DNA of 64,000 nucleotides from Ochotona curzoniae (lineage: Eukaryota; Chordata; Mammalia; Lagomorpha; Ochotonidae): the NCBI RefSeq assembly GCF_017591425.1, contig NW_024467083.1, forward strand, positions 17,351,001-17,415,000. Reading direction: 5' to 3'. The position numbers and the translations under genes are program-made. Below, piece after piece: positions 45,912-57,282 of the stretch. A model generated the notes under the pieces. That model had not been told where the DNA came from. It did no database searches and saw only the letters and a program-made list of their open reading frames with translations. Every line of letters starts with the position of its first letter. Within the stretch, counting starts at the first letter, position 1.

Positions 45912-47796
45912 GTAAGTGGCATTTCTGTTCCAGCCTACCCCTCCTCTTGCCTCCCACCACTCAGCTTGGTCCTCATCTCCTGGCCTCCTGCCATCCACAC
46001 CAAGCCCTTCTGACAGTGCAGCTGCGTGAGGGAATCCCACCTTTCCCCAGTTAGTCATCTTCCCAACCCTTCTGTAGTGGGGTGCAGAAGTATAATTTTA
46101 GGGAAGCAAAATGATGTCTGAATTCACATTCATATTTTTAAAATTCAGATCTCATCAGTGCATTTATGCAATTCCAGCTGTGTGCCATTCATATTTTTTC
46201 CTGTATGCATACATTTATTTCCTGCTGTGCGTTTCTCTCCAATCTATAGTCACAATCAGTCATTAGGGAATATTGCAACACACTATCATTCATGGAAAGG
46301 AAGTCAGCGAGGATCAATTTCTGCAGACATGCTTTTTAAATGCAGGGGCCTGCCACTTGAGGGCTCACTGATCCTCCTACCAGGATCTGACTGTAATCAG
46401 AGAAGCAGCGCCGGACCTTGCCATAGTGATTTCAGAGTCAGCAGCTATTTCCCTGCCTGATTCCTAAAATGTAGAAAGAACAGCAATAAAAGCTGGAGGT
46501 CAGAATGAAGGAATTATTTGAAAAGTTAGTAAGGAGATGAAGGGTGTTATAATCTAGAATCAGCTTAACCCAGGGCCTGGGTACATAAAGACTGGTTAAA
46601 TTAAAGAATGGATATTGCTGACATCTGAGTGGAACTAAAATGTGTGTCATGGGAACAGGTGAGCCATTTACAATGAACTTGGCAGAATTAGTGCCCTCCT
46701 ATTGCACGTAAGCCCCGAGATGTGCATGTGCTGGGGTAACCACAGAAAGCATGTGGAATAGAGACATTCACTCAGGCACTCGCCATTTGAGCAAACCTCT
46801 TTGGGACTGTCACGATGTCTGTTCCAGGCAGGAGCCAGCACTCCCTGCAGCAGCTCAGACAGATGTGATGGGAGAGTATGGAGGAGTTACAGGTGTGCAG
46901 GGGTCAGGAGCAGCCGAGAGGGCCACTGGAGCCCAGGTTTGGAAGTGGAAGAGCATGGGATGTCGCCTCTGTGGAGTAACACAGAGAAAGCCCCAGCTGA
47001 GCTTGAGATACGGAAAGATTGGTGACGGGAGGTGAAGCCGTACAGCTAGGTTGGGAAGAGATTGTGGAAGATGTTGAACGTCAGCCTAAGAGTTTAAGTC
47101 TGTAACCGAAAAGGGGTGCCTGTTGGTGTTGAGAAGGATGCCTCTGGCTGCTGAATGAGCACAAATAAGACACAGGCAGTCAGTTTGGAGGGCCTTGTCA
47201 CCGGTGGTTCAAGGCAGGATTGCCACTTAAGGCAGTGTGGGCACAGCCCAAGAGCAACAGCTGGTTTGCTCTCCGCTGGTGAGCTCTCAGACTAGCTGAG
47301 GCCAAGACCCCCTCGGTGAGGTGGAGCACTCAGGACCCGAAATCTATATATATATGGTAAACAACAGCTTTATTGAGATGTGATTTGCATGTCTGAAAAT
47401 AAAGAGCAACATCTAGTGAGGTTTTTTTTTTTTTTTTTTAGAATATTCTCAGTAATCATCCCTTTCTAATTTAAGAACATTTAATCACACCAGAAAGAAA
47501 CCTAACATTAGCAGTTACTCCCCCACCGCATCTCCTCACCCTCTCTCAGCCCCCTGGCCCCGCTACCACCACCACCTCCTTCCAGTAGCCAGGATTGGTC
47601 CTCTGCCTCCTGGCATTACCCCTTCTGGCCTTGCTGTATGAACAGCATTACCCGAAGGCACCATGACCCTACGTGTCAGTGCTCCCATGACCTGCCCTGG
47701 GTTCCCACCTGTGGGACGCCCCCAGCCCATCTAGTTGTGTTTCCAGGGGCAGCCCTGACCTCATGGGTACTCTCTTGTCCCCACCCTATGTTCCAG
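45912..47796 (+). other. ELAPOR1: Intron 2
   Basis: 1,885 bp with no SINE seen. It contains a T run near 47420-47441 and a short (TA)n at 47345-47354. Confidence 0.85.
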
Positions 47797-47989
47797 CCTT
47801 CTCCTGCAATGCCGGGGAGTTTCTGGATATGAAGGAGCAGTCCTGCAAGCCATGTGCTGAAGGCCGCTACTCCCTGGGTACGGGCATCCGGTTCGATGAG
47901 TGGGATGAGCTGCCCCATGGCTTTGCCAGCCTCTCTGCCAACATGGAGATTGATGACGGCACTAATGAATCCACGGAGAACTGCACCTT
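47797..47989 (+). CDS. ELAPOR1: ELAPOR1 coding exon 3
   Basis: Completes Ser92 and runs to Thr155, plus two bases of codon 156. It contains the cysteine-rich segment [19 protein letters not shown] (residues 93-111, a GCC2/GCC3-like C-x2-C module) and the conserved block [14 protein letters not shown]. Two N-glycosylation sequons lie near the end: N148-E-S and N153-C-T. The second is shared with human; the first is absent from human as I remember it. The acceptor is TATGTTCCAG and the donor GTGAGT. Codon 156 is split TT|G and reads Leu where human has Ser. A long CA microsatellite starts about 19 bases past the donor. Confidence 0.96.
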
Positions 47990-48006
47990 GTGAGTTCGTG
48001 CGTGCG

Positions 48007-48008
<2 letters not shown>

Positions 48009-48050
<42 letters not shown>
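48009..48050 (+). repeat. (CA)n microsatellite beside exon 3 donor
   Basis: About 21 CA units starting 19 bases after the GTGAGT donor of exon 3, preceded by GTGCGTGCGCACG. Confidence 0.98.
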
Positions 48051-48055
<5 letters not shown>

Positions 48056-48404
48056 GCCTGCTGCGCAGGGCCCTACAGGACATGCTGGGTGGTCTCTGCT
48101 AACACTTTGGAAGCTTTACAGGAAGGATGGAGGGGAGCATGTGGCAGGCTGCCAGGGGAGGGCTGTGGCAGGTCCCCATCGGACTGATGGATGTGACTCT
48201 TTCCTGGGCCCCGTCTTCGTGACTGAGAGATACTGAGGAAAGATGGGAAATAGAGGGCAGCAGGTAAGTGAAACAAGGGTAAATGTAGCCCAATATATTT
48301 AAAATAAAACCCAGCTGGGTTTCCACCATGGACTTTCAGATGTACTGATAAGTTTCCCTTGGTTTGACTAAAAGACAATTGCAAAGCCATTTTCCTGGTG
48401 TGGC
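48051..48404 (+). other. Intron 3 unique stretch
   Basis: Nothing recognised. Confidence 0.5.
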
Positions 48405-48415
48405 TGTCAACTTCT

Positions 48416-48751
48416 TTTTTTTTTTAAGATTTATTTATTTTTATTGGAAAGTCAGATACACAGAGAGGAGGAGAGACAGAGAGCAAGATCCTCCATCTGC
48501 TGAGTCACTCCCCAAGTGACTGCAATAGCTGGTGCTGAGCCGATCCAAAGCCAAGAACCTGGAGCCTCTTCCAGGTCTCCCACATGGATACAGGATTCCA
48601 AGGCCTTGGGCTGTCCTCTACTGCTTTCCCAGGCCACAAGCAGGGAGCTGGATGGAAGTAGGAATGCCTGGATTAGAACCAGTGCCCATATGGAATCCTG
48701 GTGCAGTCAAGGTGAGGACTTCAGCTGCTAGGCTATGATGCCAGGCTCGGA
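48416..48751 (-). mobile_element. CSINE with target duplication
   Basis: Perfect 11-bp direct repeats TGTCAACTTCT at 48405-48415 and 48752-48762. Confidence 0.95.
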
Positions 48752-48762
48752 TGTCAACTTCT

Positions 48763-49181
48763 AACCCAGCTTCTGCTTTAGCCTCTCGGTTTTGGGGGGT
48801 TGAAGGGGGAGAGCCCAGCTAGAACTTGGACCAGTGGTGACTGAGCTCTTAAAAACCTTGCTGATATTCCTTTCTAATCCTTACAAACACCCGCGAGATA
48901 GTTACTCCAATGACAAAGAAGAGAACCCAGAGGCTCAGCAATGAGAAACAACCTGCCTTTCCTCATCTAGTTACCATCTGGTGGGATTGAAACACAAACC
49001 CAGGCCCAAGCTCTCTACTGCACACACTGCCATCTTCCAAAAACAATGGATTGCATGCAAGGCACTTTTAGGGGTCTAGGTGGCAAGAGTAAGAGGGACA
49101 ATATGTAGAAGGCAGTGGCAATGCACTTGTTCAGTACTGACAATGAATATTGGGGGAGTAAATGAAAGTCTCGCTCTCTCT
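48763..49181 (+). other. Intron 3 unique stretch
   Basis: Nothing recognised. Confidence 0.5.
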
Positions 49182-49462
49182 TTTTAAGATTTATTTTTAT
49201 TTGAAAGAGTTACAGAGAGAGAAGGAGAGACAGAGAGAGAGCCTTCATCTGCTGGTTTACTTTCCAAATGGCCACAATGGCTAGAGCTGGACAAGTTAGA
49301 AGCCAGGAGTCAGGAGTTTCTTGGTCTCCCATTTGGGTTTAGGGACTCACTTGGGTCATCTTCTGCTGCTTTCCAGGCACATTAGCAGAGAATTGGATTG
49401 CAAGTAGAGCAGCTGGGACTTGAACTGTGCCTCTATGAGATGCTGGCACTGCGGATGGATTT
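49182..49462 (-). mobile_element. CSINE, older copy
   Basis: TTTTTAAGATTTATTTTTATTTG start; head end eroded (GATGCTGGCACTGCGG). Confidence 0.85.
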
Positions 49463-50336
49463 TTAATGGTCCTGAAAGTCATTCTCATACCCGAGCAATC
49501 AAGTAGCTAAAAAGGACTAAAGAGCTGAGTGATGCTTGGATTTCTGATGATGGAAGTAGGGTCTTCCATTCGTACTGCTAAGTCTCCTCAAAGTACCATT
49601 CTTTGAGCCAAGCAGCTACATTGAATGGTCCAATGTTAATGATATCTTTACATTCAGTTTTGTGTGTCAAAATTCAATGTGGCAGCATTGGAGGTGGAGA
49701 TAAAGCCAGACAGGATGAAAGCTAGGAGAGGGAGGGAGGTTGTAGGAGTCTCAAGAACCCATTTAGAGTCCTGGGAGGGGATGCCATCTGATCCCGACAG
49801 AGTGCAGCTCACTCAGGAAGAACTTATCTCTCTGAGAATCACATGGAGTGTCCAGGGATGATTCCTCAGTCAGCCAGGACATGGCCAGTGACTAACAGCC
49901 CTTTGTTTCCACGGTGCATGTAGAAATGGGAAAGACAACAGTCATCTTGAGAGGGTCCGTGGTCACCCATTGTCCCCCAGAGAGGCAGTCACAGAGCTGG
50001 TACCAAGGGCTCAGGTGTCTGACTTTCCTGTTCAGCTTTGCATGTTTTCCTGGATCCAGCCTTACACAGATACAATCCCAGTCCCACAGATACAAATGAT
50101 CCCCTCCTGCCTTCCCAGCCACAGCAGCCTACCAGTTGCTCTCCTGCTCCCCATTCACTTGGGCCTCCTCCCAGCCACGATCCACTCAGCAGCCAGACTG
50201 AACCTAGAACACACATCCAACCCAAACCCTAGATTCTGTGGGTCCTGTTGTCCTGGCCATCAAGTCTGCCTCTGCAGATCCCCTCCTCTGTTGGTTGTGC
50301 TCCAGTCACACTGACCAACTCAATCCCTAAGAGCCT
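49463..50336 (+). other. Intron 3 unique stretch
   Basis: No exon recognised. Confidence 0.5.
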
Positions 50337-50661
50337 TAAAAAAGCAAGTGCATATTTATTTGAAAGGCAGGGTCACAGAGGAAAGAGGAGACAAAGAGAT
50401 CTTCCATCCACTGGTTCACCACCCAAATGGCTACAACAGCTGGGGCTGGGCCCAGCTGGGCCAAAGCCAGGAGCCAGGAATCTATTATAGGTCTCACGCA
50501 TGGATGCAGAAGCCCATGCACCTGCGCCATCCTCCACTGCTTCCCAAGCACATTAGCAGGGAGCTGGATCAGAAGTGGAGCAGCTGGAACTAGAAGTGGA
50601 GCTCATATGGGATGCTGGCATTGCAGGCTGCAGCTTTACTTGCTATGCCATAGCATCGGCC
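50337..50661 (-). mobile_element. CSINE, older copy
   Basis: ATATTTATTTGAAAGGCAG start to GCCATAGCATCGGCCC. Confidence 0.87.
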
Positions 50662-50712
50662 CTTTCTTCAGATCTTTGAGTATAGTCCTCCCTATCCCTT
50701 CCCTTAGCTCAC

Positions 50713-50993
50713 TTTTTTTTAAACTAAAAAATAAGTGATTTATTTATTTTTATTTGAAAGACACCATAACAGCCTGTCTCCAAATGGCCACAGCAGCCAG
50801 ATGTAGGCCAGGCTGAAGCCAGGAGCCAGGAACTCCATCCAGATCTTTCTCATGCGTGGCAGGACTCAAGTACTCAGGCAGGCCATCACCTGCTGTCTTC
50901 CCAGTTATGTTAGCAGGAAACTAGCTGGGGAACGAAGTGCTGGGACTCAAACCAGCACTCTGATGTGGGATGACTGTGCAGCAATGCCAGCCG
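50713..50993 (-). mobile_element. CSINE, older copy
   Basis: GATTTATTTATTTTTATTTGAAAG start; purine-rich part deleted; ends AATGCCAGCCG. Confidence 0.84.
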
Positions 50994-51445
50994 CTATCTG
51001 ACTTTGGTAACCCTTAAGTCTCTGCCTAAATGTTGGTTCCTCCAAAGTTGACACCCTTGTGTCATCCCATGCCTCTCATGTGACACTCAGCACTGTCATA
51101 GCTACATCAGTAACTGCAGTTAGGAGAGATCCTCTCCTCCGCCAGAAAGAGAATGCAAGCTCCAAGAAGAGAGGATCAGACCCACTGTGTTTGTTTGTTT
51201 GTTTTTCTGTCCTGTCTAGCATATTATCTGGCACAAATAAAACAACAAACTGGAGACAAAGTGGTCAACTGAACAGAGTCTCCATGGCAGGACCCTAAGC
51301 CTTTAGGAGATTCTTCAGGGTCCCTGGATAAATGTCCCAGAGCTAGGGAGCTGGAAAAACCCCAAGATCGGAAACTGGGATAGGCAAGAAGGAAGAGGAG
51401 TGATGAGGCAGCAAGTGAAGGGTGTTTAAGTAGTGGAGAAGAAGG
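50994..51445 (+). other. Intron 3 unique stretch
   Basis: Contains (GTTT)n at about 51189-51204. Nothing else recognised. Confidence 0.5.
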
Positions 51446-51766
51446 GCAGTGAGTTGCTCAATACGCTAATCTTCAGCCTGCCAGTGGTGGCATCCATGTG
51501 GATGCCAGTGCATGTTCTGGCTGCTTCACTTTTGATCCATCCAGCTCCCTGCTTGTGGCCTGAGAAAGCAGTAGAGAGTGGCTTAAGTCCTTGGGCCCCT
51601 GAACGCCCATGGGAGACCCAGAAGAAGCTCCTGGCTCCTGGCTATGGACTAGCCCAGTCCCAGCCATTGCAGCCAATTAGGAAGCAAACCAGCAGATGAA
51701 AAATCTGTCTCTCTTTCTCTCTGTAAATCTGCCTTTCAAATAAAAATAAATAAATCTTTTAAAATA
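51446..51766 (+). mobile_element. CSINE, older copy
   Basis: GGGCAGTGAGTTGCTCAATACGC head and AAATAAAAATAAATAAATC tail. Confidence 0.86.
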
Positions 51767-53268
51767 GATAGAGTTGAAGAAAGGGCAGAAGACCAAATGT
51801 AGGGTAGTGAAAAAAGAATAAAAGACAAACATGAACATTAAAAAGACACACATTAAGAAGGAGCACATTATATGCAGAGCATAGCTGCATGACCCAGCCT
51901 GAGTGAGGGTCCTAATCGGCCCGTTCTCTTTTCTCATCCCCAAAATGGCCGTGCTCTTCTTACAGAGTGTGGCAAGCATCAAAGGAAGCTGATACAGCAG
52001 GTGGAGAATTTAGAGCAAGGCAAGCAAGTGGAAATCAGTGAGAATGTTGTTATTGTTGAACATGAATTGTCTTCACCAGGGACAACGGACAGAAATTAAA
52101 CTATGACGCATTTTGCAAATGTTACCTACTTATGAAATCCTCTTAATTATTCATCCAGCCTCAGGATGTTTACAGTTATTTATAGCTCTTTCCAAGAGCA
52201 CATTAGCCCTGACTGTTGTGTCTTCCAACGAGGAGAAATCAAAGCCATTAGGTTCTCTGGGTGTATTGGGTGAGCTCAGCTTACATGCTTCTGTTTGGAG
52301 ACCAGCGTTGACTACTGAAGGGCTGCAAATATCATGTTATTCTGGCAATTTGTAGATAAATATTGAGACTCCCTTCACTCACATTAGCAGGTAGTCAGAA
52401 GGAGAATTAAAACAAAGTGTGACCAAAAGAGAAAATCCAAATTACAAATACGCTAAGGTGCTTGACCTCACTAGAAATCAAAGAAATGAGAGAAGGCACA
52501 ATTAGACACTTCTCTGCTACCACATCCTCTTGGCAGCAGGTGGTGGGTGTAAAATGATAGAGCCCCTCCAGAGAACCAGGCAGCTGTGCCGAAGAAGTTG
52601 GAGGCTCACACAGCCTTCTGCCTGGCTGTTCCTCTCCCAGGCACTCCACTTACACACACATAGAGGGACACCAGAATGAAAATGCCCTTAGCAGAATGTG
52701 CACCATAGCAAACACTTGGCCAGTGATCGCGATTCCTAATGACAGAGTAATGGGAATAGCTGTGTCTACTGGCTTTCCCTCATAGCTCTGGAGTGGAACA
52801 GCCCCGGGTTGGAACTCAGCCCTGCAATTAGCTCTCTTTGTGCTCTTGGGCAAGGTACCCTCCAAGCCTCAGTTTACACATCTAATAAAAAGGTGAATAA
52901 ATAAATAAAGCAAAAATATAAAACTGCCACTTCTTGAAGAAAATAAAAGAAATCATGAGTATAAACCACATTGAGCTATAGTAAACAATCAACAAAAGTT
53001 ATCTACACACATGCCCTTTCATTCACCTGTTCTCTCTCCCCCGGGTGGTTCCACAGTGTGTAGACCCCAAGCTGAACCCCAGGCTCCTTGATCTGCCTCC
53101 CTCTTCACGGAACCTTTTCAGGTGCACACATAGACTTGTGAATCACAAGAACCACAAAAATGGGATTCCCACCCCTAGAGGCAGCAGCACTTGAGACCTG
53201 CACTTGGCACAAAGCCCAGTGGGCCACACCGGTTCCTGCCAGCGAACTTGGTTCCTGTTCCATCGCAG
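51767..53268 (+). other. ELAPOR1: Intron 3, 3' part
   Basis: 1.5 kb repeat-free up to the exon 4 acceptor. No additional exon recognised. Confidence 0.55.
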
Positions 53269-53416
53269 GTCCAAGTGGACCCCCAGGGGTGACTACATCG
53301 CCTCCAACACAGATGAGTGCACAGCCACGCTCATGTATGCAGTCAACCTGAAGCAGTCCGGCACAGTCAATTTCGAATACTACTACCCGGATTCCAGCAT
53401 CATCTTCGAGTTTTTC
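53269..53416 (+). CDS. ELAPOR1: ELAPOR1 coding exon 4
   Basis: Residues 156-205. Starts with the last base of the split Leu codon, then [21 protein letters not shown], and ends SSIIFEFF. The acceptor is CCATCGCAG and the donor GTAAGC, phase 2 in and phase 0 out. It encodes the start of a beta-rich extracellular region ([18 protein letters not shown]) that is almost identical to human. An opposite-strand open frame of 188 codons covers this exon but is only its antisense shadow. Confidence 0.97.
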
Positions 53417-53829
53417 GTAAGCCCTTGGGCAGAGGGGGCGGGCAGGAGGTGAAGGCTCAGATTCCTTCACAGGAAACAACCACAGGCGTGGGAAACACCA
53501 GTTGTCTTCCCTCTGAACAGAGCCAAGGGCCAAGTGAGCCCAAGGCCACCTCTGAAGGCAAGTGGGAAAAAGCAAAAGACAACGGAGTGGGAAGAACAGC
53601 CTGGGAGGTGCATCAGCCGGAAACAGCATAGAAGCATTTTCCGGATTGCACATCATTCCAGATGTTCCCATGTGCGGTTAGCTGAGTGTGCCTTAGTTTA
53701 GTCTCAATGGATACTGGGCAATTCGTGTCCTATGAAAAGGACTCTTTGAGGAGGCAGAGGCCAGTGCAGCAAGGGGTAAGACTCCTCTTGGCAAAGTGAG
53801 GCCCTGATCCCAAACTCCTGCTGCTTTAG
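53417..53829 (+). other. ELAPOR1: Intron 4
   Basis: 413 bp, GT-AG, no repeat seen. Confidence 0.9.
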
Positions 53830-53910
53830 GTTCAGAATGACCAGTGCCAACCCAATGCCGATGACTCCCGGTGGATGAAAACCACTGAAAAAGGATGGGA
53901 ATTCCACAGC
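53830..53910 (+). CDS. ELAPOR1: ELAPOR1 coding exon 5
   Basis: Exactly 27 codons, residues 206-232, [16 protein letters not shown] through GWEFHS. Phase 0 on both sides, so skipping would keep the frame. The acceptor is TGCTTTAG with a modest pyrimidine tract; the donor GTAAGT is strong. It has one cysteine (Cys211). The sequence matches human as remembered at every position. Confidence 0.97.
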
Positions 53911-54407
53911 GTAAGTCACATGGCAGCCTCCACCTGTAGACCCCAGGGGAGGGATCAAGGGCTGTTCCTCAAAGGGCACTCCCTCCTGATCTGAGCTCCT
54001 ACTTGCCCCGAGTAGGCCATGATCAGGTGGAATAAGGAGGATGCTATGGAAACTCCCTGTGGGCAGACTCTCGCTCTTTGGCCTGAGCCTGGGACCTGCA
54101 GCTTTTCAGCTCCAAGGCTGAATTTTGTGTGGGTGGCACCTGTTCTTAGGAGAAGCAGGGAGAGATTGAGGGAATGCCAGGCATCCTATCATCAGTACTT
54201 TCAGGTGCCTTTGAGTTGTCATCAGAGATGCTAAGTGACAAATGTGGGAGAGGGCAGGAAGGGCCTTAGGAAGAGAGAGGGGCTAAGTCAAGATGGGAGG
54301 AAGGGCAAAGGCAAAGAGGAGAGGGAAGGTGAAGACAGGTGCCCCACCAGATTGGCAGCCATTCTTGACTCTGCCATGAACTAGCGCCTCCTGTTGGTGG
54401 TTTTCAG
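53911..54407 (+). other. ELAPOR1: Intron 5
   Basis: 497 bp, GT-AG, A+G rich in its 3' half (54243-54340). Confidence 0.9.
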
Positions 54408-54513
54408 GTGGACCTAAATCGGGGCAATAACGTCCTCTATTGGAGAACCACCGCCTTCTCCGTGTGGTCGAAGGTCTCCAAGCCTGTGCTGGTGAGAAAC
54501 ATCGCCATCACAG
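54408..54513 (+). CDS. ELAPOR1: ELAPOR1 coding exon 6
   Basis: Residues 233-267 plus one base, [17 protein letters not shown] through VRNIAIT. The acceptor is GGTTTTCAG and the donor GTACCG. Small differences from human are Asp for Glu at residue 234, Ser for Thr in VWSKV and Ser for Pro in VSKP. It contains no cysteine and completes the beta-rich segment begun in exon 4. The following intron is only 124 bp, the shortest here. Confidence 0.97.
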
Positions 54514-54637
54514 GTACCGAGAGCTGGGCGGTACCTGCCCTCTGCAAGGCTGTACCGGCCCCGGACTTGGGGGGAAGGGTGAGCGTCGGTCCCCAGGAGC
54601 TCACTGCCGGCTCTTTTATGCTCTTCTTCCTCCACAG

Positions 54638-54787
54638 GGGTGGCCTACACATCCGAGTGCTTCCCCTGCAAGCCCGGCACCTACGCAGACAAGCAGGGCT
54701 CCTCGTTCTGCAAGCTTTGCCCAGCCAACTCGTACTCCAATAAAGGGGAAACTTCCTGCCACCCTTGTGACCCCGACAAATATGCAG
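54638..54787 (+). CDS. ELAPOR1: ELAPOR1 coding exon 7 (cysteine-rich module)
   Basis: Residues 268-317 plus one base. It encodes one compact module with six cysteines in three C-x2-C pairs: 275/278, 292/295 and 308/311 (ECFPC, FCKLC, SCHPC). This is the GCC2/GCC3-like pattern of the ELAPOR family. The exon is 150 bp with phase 1 on both sides, so it behaves as a removable module. The acceptor is CCTCCACAG; the donor GTGATG is followed 11 bases later by an uninterrupted run of eleven G. Residue 317 is Ala where human has Ser. Confidence 0.97.
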
Positions 54788-54798
54788 GTGATGTCGCT

Positions 54799-54809
54799 GG
54801 GGGGGGGGG
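54799..54809 (+). repeat. G11 homopolymer beside exon 7 donor
   Basis: Eleven consecutive G starting 12 bases into intron 7. Confidence 0.95.
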
Positions 54810-54884
54810 TGACCTGAGTTTGGCAGGAGCTCCCAGTTAAACCAGCAAGGAGAGCATTCCTCCCACCACACTGGAGACGGCAGT

Positions 54885-55040
54885 TCTTCCTGTCCCCTCC
54901 TCTCCCATCCCCTCCCCTCCCCTCCCTTCCCCTTTTCCTTTCTTTTCTTGCTCATTCCTTCCTTTCTTCTTTCCTCCCCCTTTCTCTTTCTCCCTACCCC
55001 CCTCTCCCTCCCCTCGTTCCTTCCTTCCTTTCTTCCTTCC
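54885..55040 (+). repeat. Polypyrimidine tract
   Basis: About 155 bases of almost pure C+T (CCCCTCCCCTCCC, then TTCCTTCCTTTCTTCC). Confidence 0.95.
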
Positions 55041-55323
55041 AGATTTATTTCTGTATTTGAAAGGCAGAGTTTCAGAGCAAGGGGATGAGACAGAGAGATC
55101 TTTTACCTGCTGATTCACTCTCCAAATGGCTGGAGCTTGTCTGAAGCCGGGAGCTTAGAGATTCTTCTGGTTCTCAAATGCCGGTGCAAGGGCCCAACTG
55201 CTTTCCCAGGCCATTAGCAAGGAGCTGGATAAGAGACAGAGCTTCTGGGACAAACAGCAACACCGATTTAGGAAGTCTGTGTCTCAGGCAGTGATTTTAC
55301 CTGCTAGCACACAGTGCCGACCC
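55041..55323 (-). mobile_element. CSINE, older copy
   Basis: AGATTTATTTCTGTATTTGAAAGG start, ends CACACAGTGCCGACCC. The pyrimidine tract adjoins its tail. Confidence 0.84.
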
Positions 55324-57041
55324 TAAGAACCTGACCTTTTAAAAAGTTTTCTTTTCCATTGCCATGTAATAGTTGTGTGTATTTACAGGATACAGTAAAT
55401 GCATTTGTTGAGGGTTGATGAGGTCAGGCTCATCATTAGGTTAGCAGGAACTGAAGATGACTGATACTATTTATTATCAATGTGAGCATGCATTCAACTC
55501 AAAGCAGGTGTTTAACCCAACATTCCCTGTGACAGGAGTAAGGAGGGGACAGCTGGAAGCAACCTATTTCCATAGTTCCTGGATTGCCTTCTAAGGCACT
55601 CCAGTTTGAGAAACAGGACCTGATCATTTGAGGGGTGCTCAGGAGGCGGGCGCTGCCAGGCTGTGTCATAAGATGAACAATGCTACAGAGTCTTCATCCA
55701 ATGATGGACTCAGGGACCACTCTCCCAGACAGGTTCTGAAACAAGCAAGGGTAGACAGAGTTCCCTCCTCCCCCATGAACACTCACCTCTGCTCTGTTTC
55801 TCGTTATACACAATCATACACAAGCCCCTCAGTGAAGCCAACTCTGGCTTCCCCAAAGAACACACCCATACTTCTCACAGGTGCTTGTGTTTGCTCAGCC
55901 AAGACCATGCAAACTGCGTGTTCTTACACTATTCCTGAAACAGAAGTCCTACTTATCTACACAGATCCTGACAAAGGAGTGTAATTTCCAGCCAGACTAG
56001 GATGCTTTTTATCTCCAAGTCTAAATTCCTATTTTCCCACTGGAATGTCCATTCCCTTCCCTGGCTCTGCTCTGTTGTTCTCTTTGTTATTCTTAAGTCT
56101 CCAGCTCCTTCCAGCCTCAGCACTTGTGCAAATATTTGAATAGCAAGGTGGTTCTAGAAAAAGAGCCTCTAGAAAATGTGTTCTGGTCAACGAAACACAA
56201 GTAGCTTTAATCCGGAGGGCTGTTGGGAAGGTGTTAGGTTGGAAGTCAGTTCTCGGAGCCTAGTCTGTCTTTGTCACCAGTTTCTCAGTTTGTCACTTGT
56301 GACTGAGAAGTGAGATTGTTACCGTAAAGAACATGGCCAAATTGTTGACCAGCTTACCAGCTTAGGGCACCAGGGGAGTCACATTGGTTTAAGACTTGAC
56401 TCCTCCAGAATATAAGGTCAGTGAGAGGCAGGGAAAATGCCAATGCCGAGAGAGAGAGACAGAGACAGAGACACAGAGAGACAGAGACTGACTGATGGGA
56501 CCCTAGGACCCTGAACTGGAAAATACATCATGAGAGAGACAGAAGAGAGACCCATCCAATGCCCATCTAGTGCCAAGCGCTGAGCTTGGCACTATTAGGG
56601 CTGGAGCTGATGTTAAGCCTCCAGGTTCTGTGTCAGTGCAGACACATGCTCGTGTCCATGCTGTGGCACAGGCACCGTCAAGGCACAGGCTGCATGCTGT
56701 AGTGTGATGTGGCATGCAGCTCTCAGTGAGGCAAGCAAGGGAAGTGGCTGGGAAGGAGAAGGCGTCATCAGCTGAACTGGTGATGTGATGGACGTGGTGG
56801 GTCCTCTGAGAGAGGAGTGCGGGCCTGGAGCCAGCAAGGACATTCGGAGTGCCAGCAGTGAGTCTGCTGGCTGCAGATGAAGTGGTGAGAAGGAGCAGGC
56901 AAGGCTGGCAGCTGGGAAATAGATCAAGGGCAGGCCTTCCGTGGTACTGTTGAAAACATTGGGCCCATCAGCCAAGGAGGCCACCAAATAACTGTAAGGC
57001 TTTTTAAACACGATTTGGTTTTGCTTTAAAAATCATTATTG
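55324..57041 (+). other. Intron 7 unique stretch
   Basis: 1.7 kb; includes a short (GA/CAGAGA)n at 56447-56487. No exon recognised. Confidence 0.5.
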
Positions 57042-57282
57042 GGACTGGCGTTGTGACACAGCATGTTAAACCTCCACCTGCAGTACCAGCATCCCATGTA
57101 GACACCAATACTAGTTCCAGCTGCTCGACTTCTTCTTCTATTAATGTGCCTGAGAAAGCAACAGAGAATGGTCCAGTGCACCCATGTGGGAGACCAGGGG
57201 GAGTAAACCAATAGAAAGAAAATTCTCTCTTGCTCTCCATCTTAACTCCTCTTTCTGTAATTCTTTCTTTCAATTAAAAGGG
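57042..57282 (+). mobile_element. CSINE, internally deleted
   Basis: GGGACTGGCGTTGTGACAC head and TTTCAATTAAAAGGG tail; central body shortened. Confidence 0.8.

Noticed and set aside
53105..53671. 188-codon open frame on the - strand
   Set aside because: Antisense of ELAPOR1 exon 4 and flanks, with no independent support.
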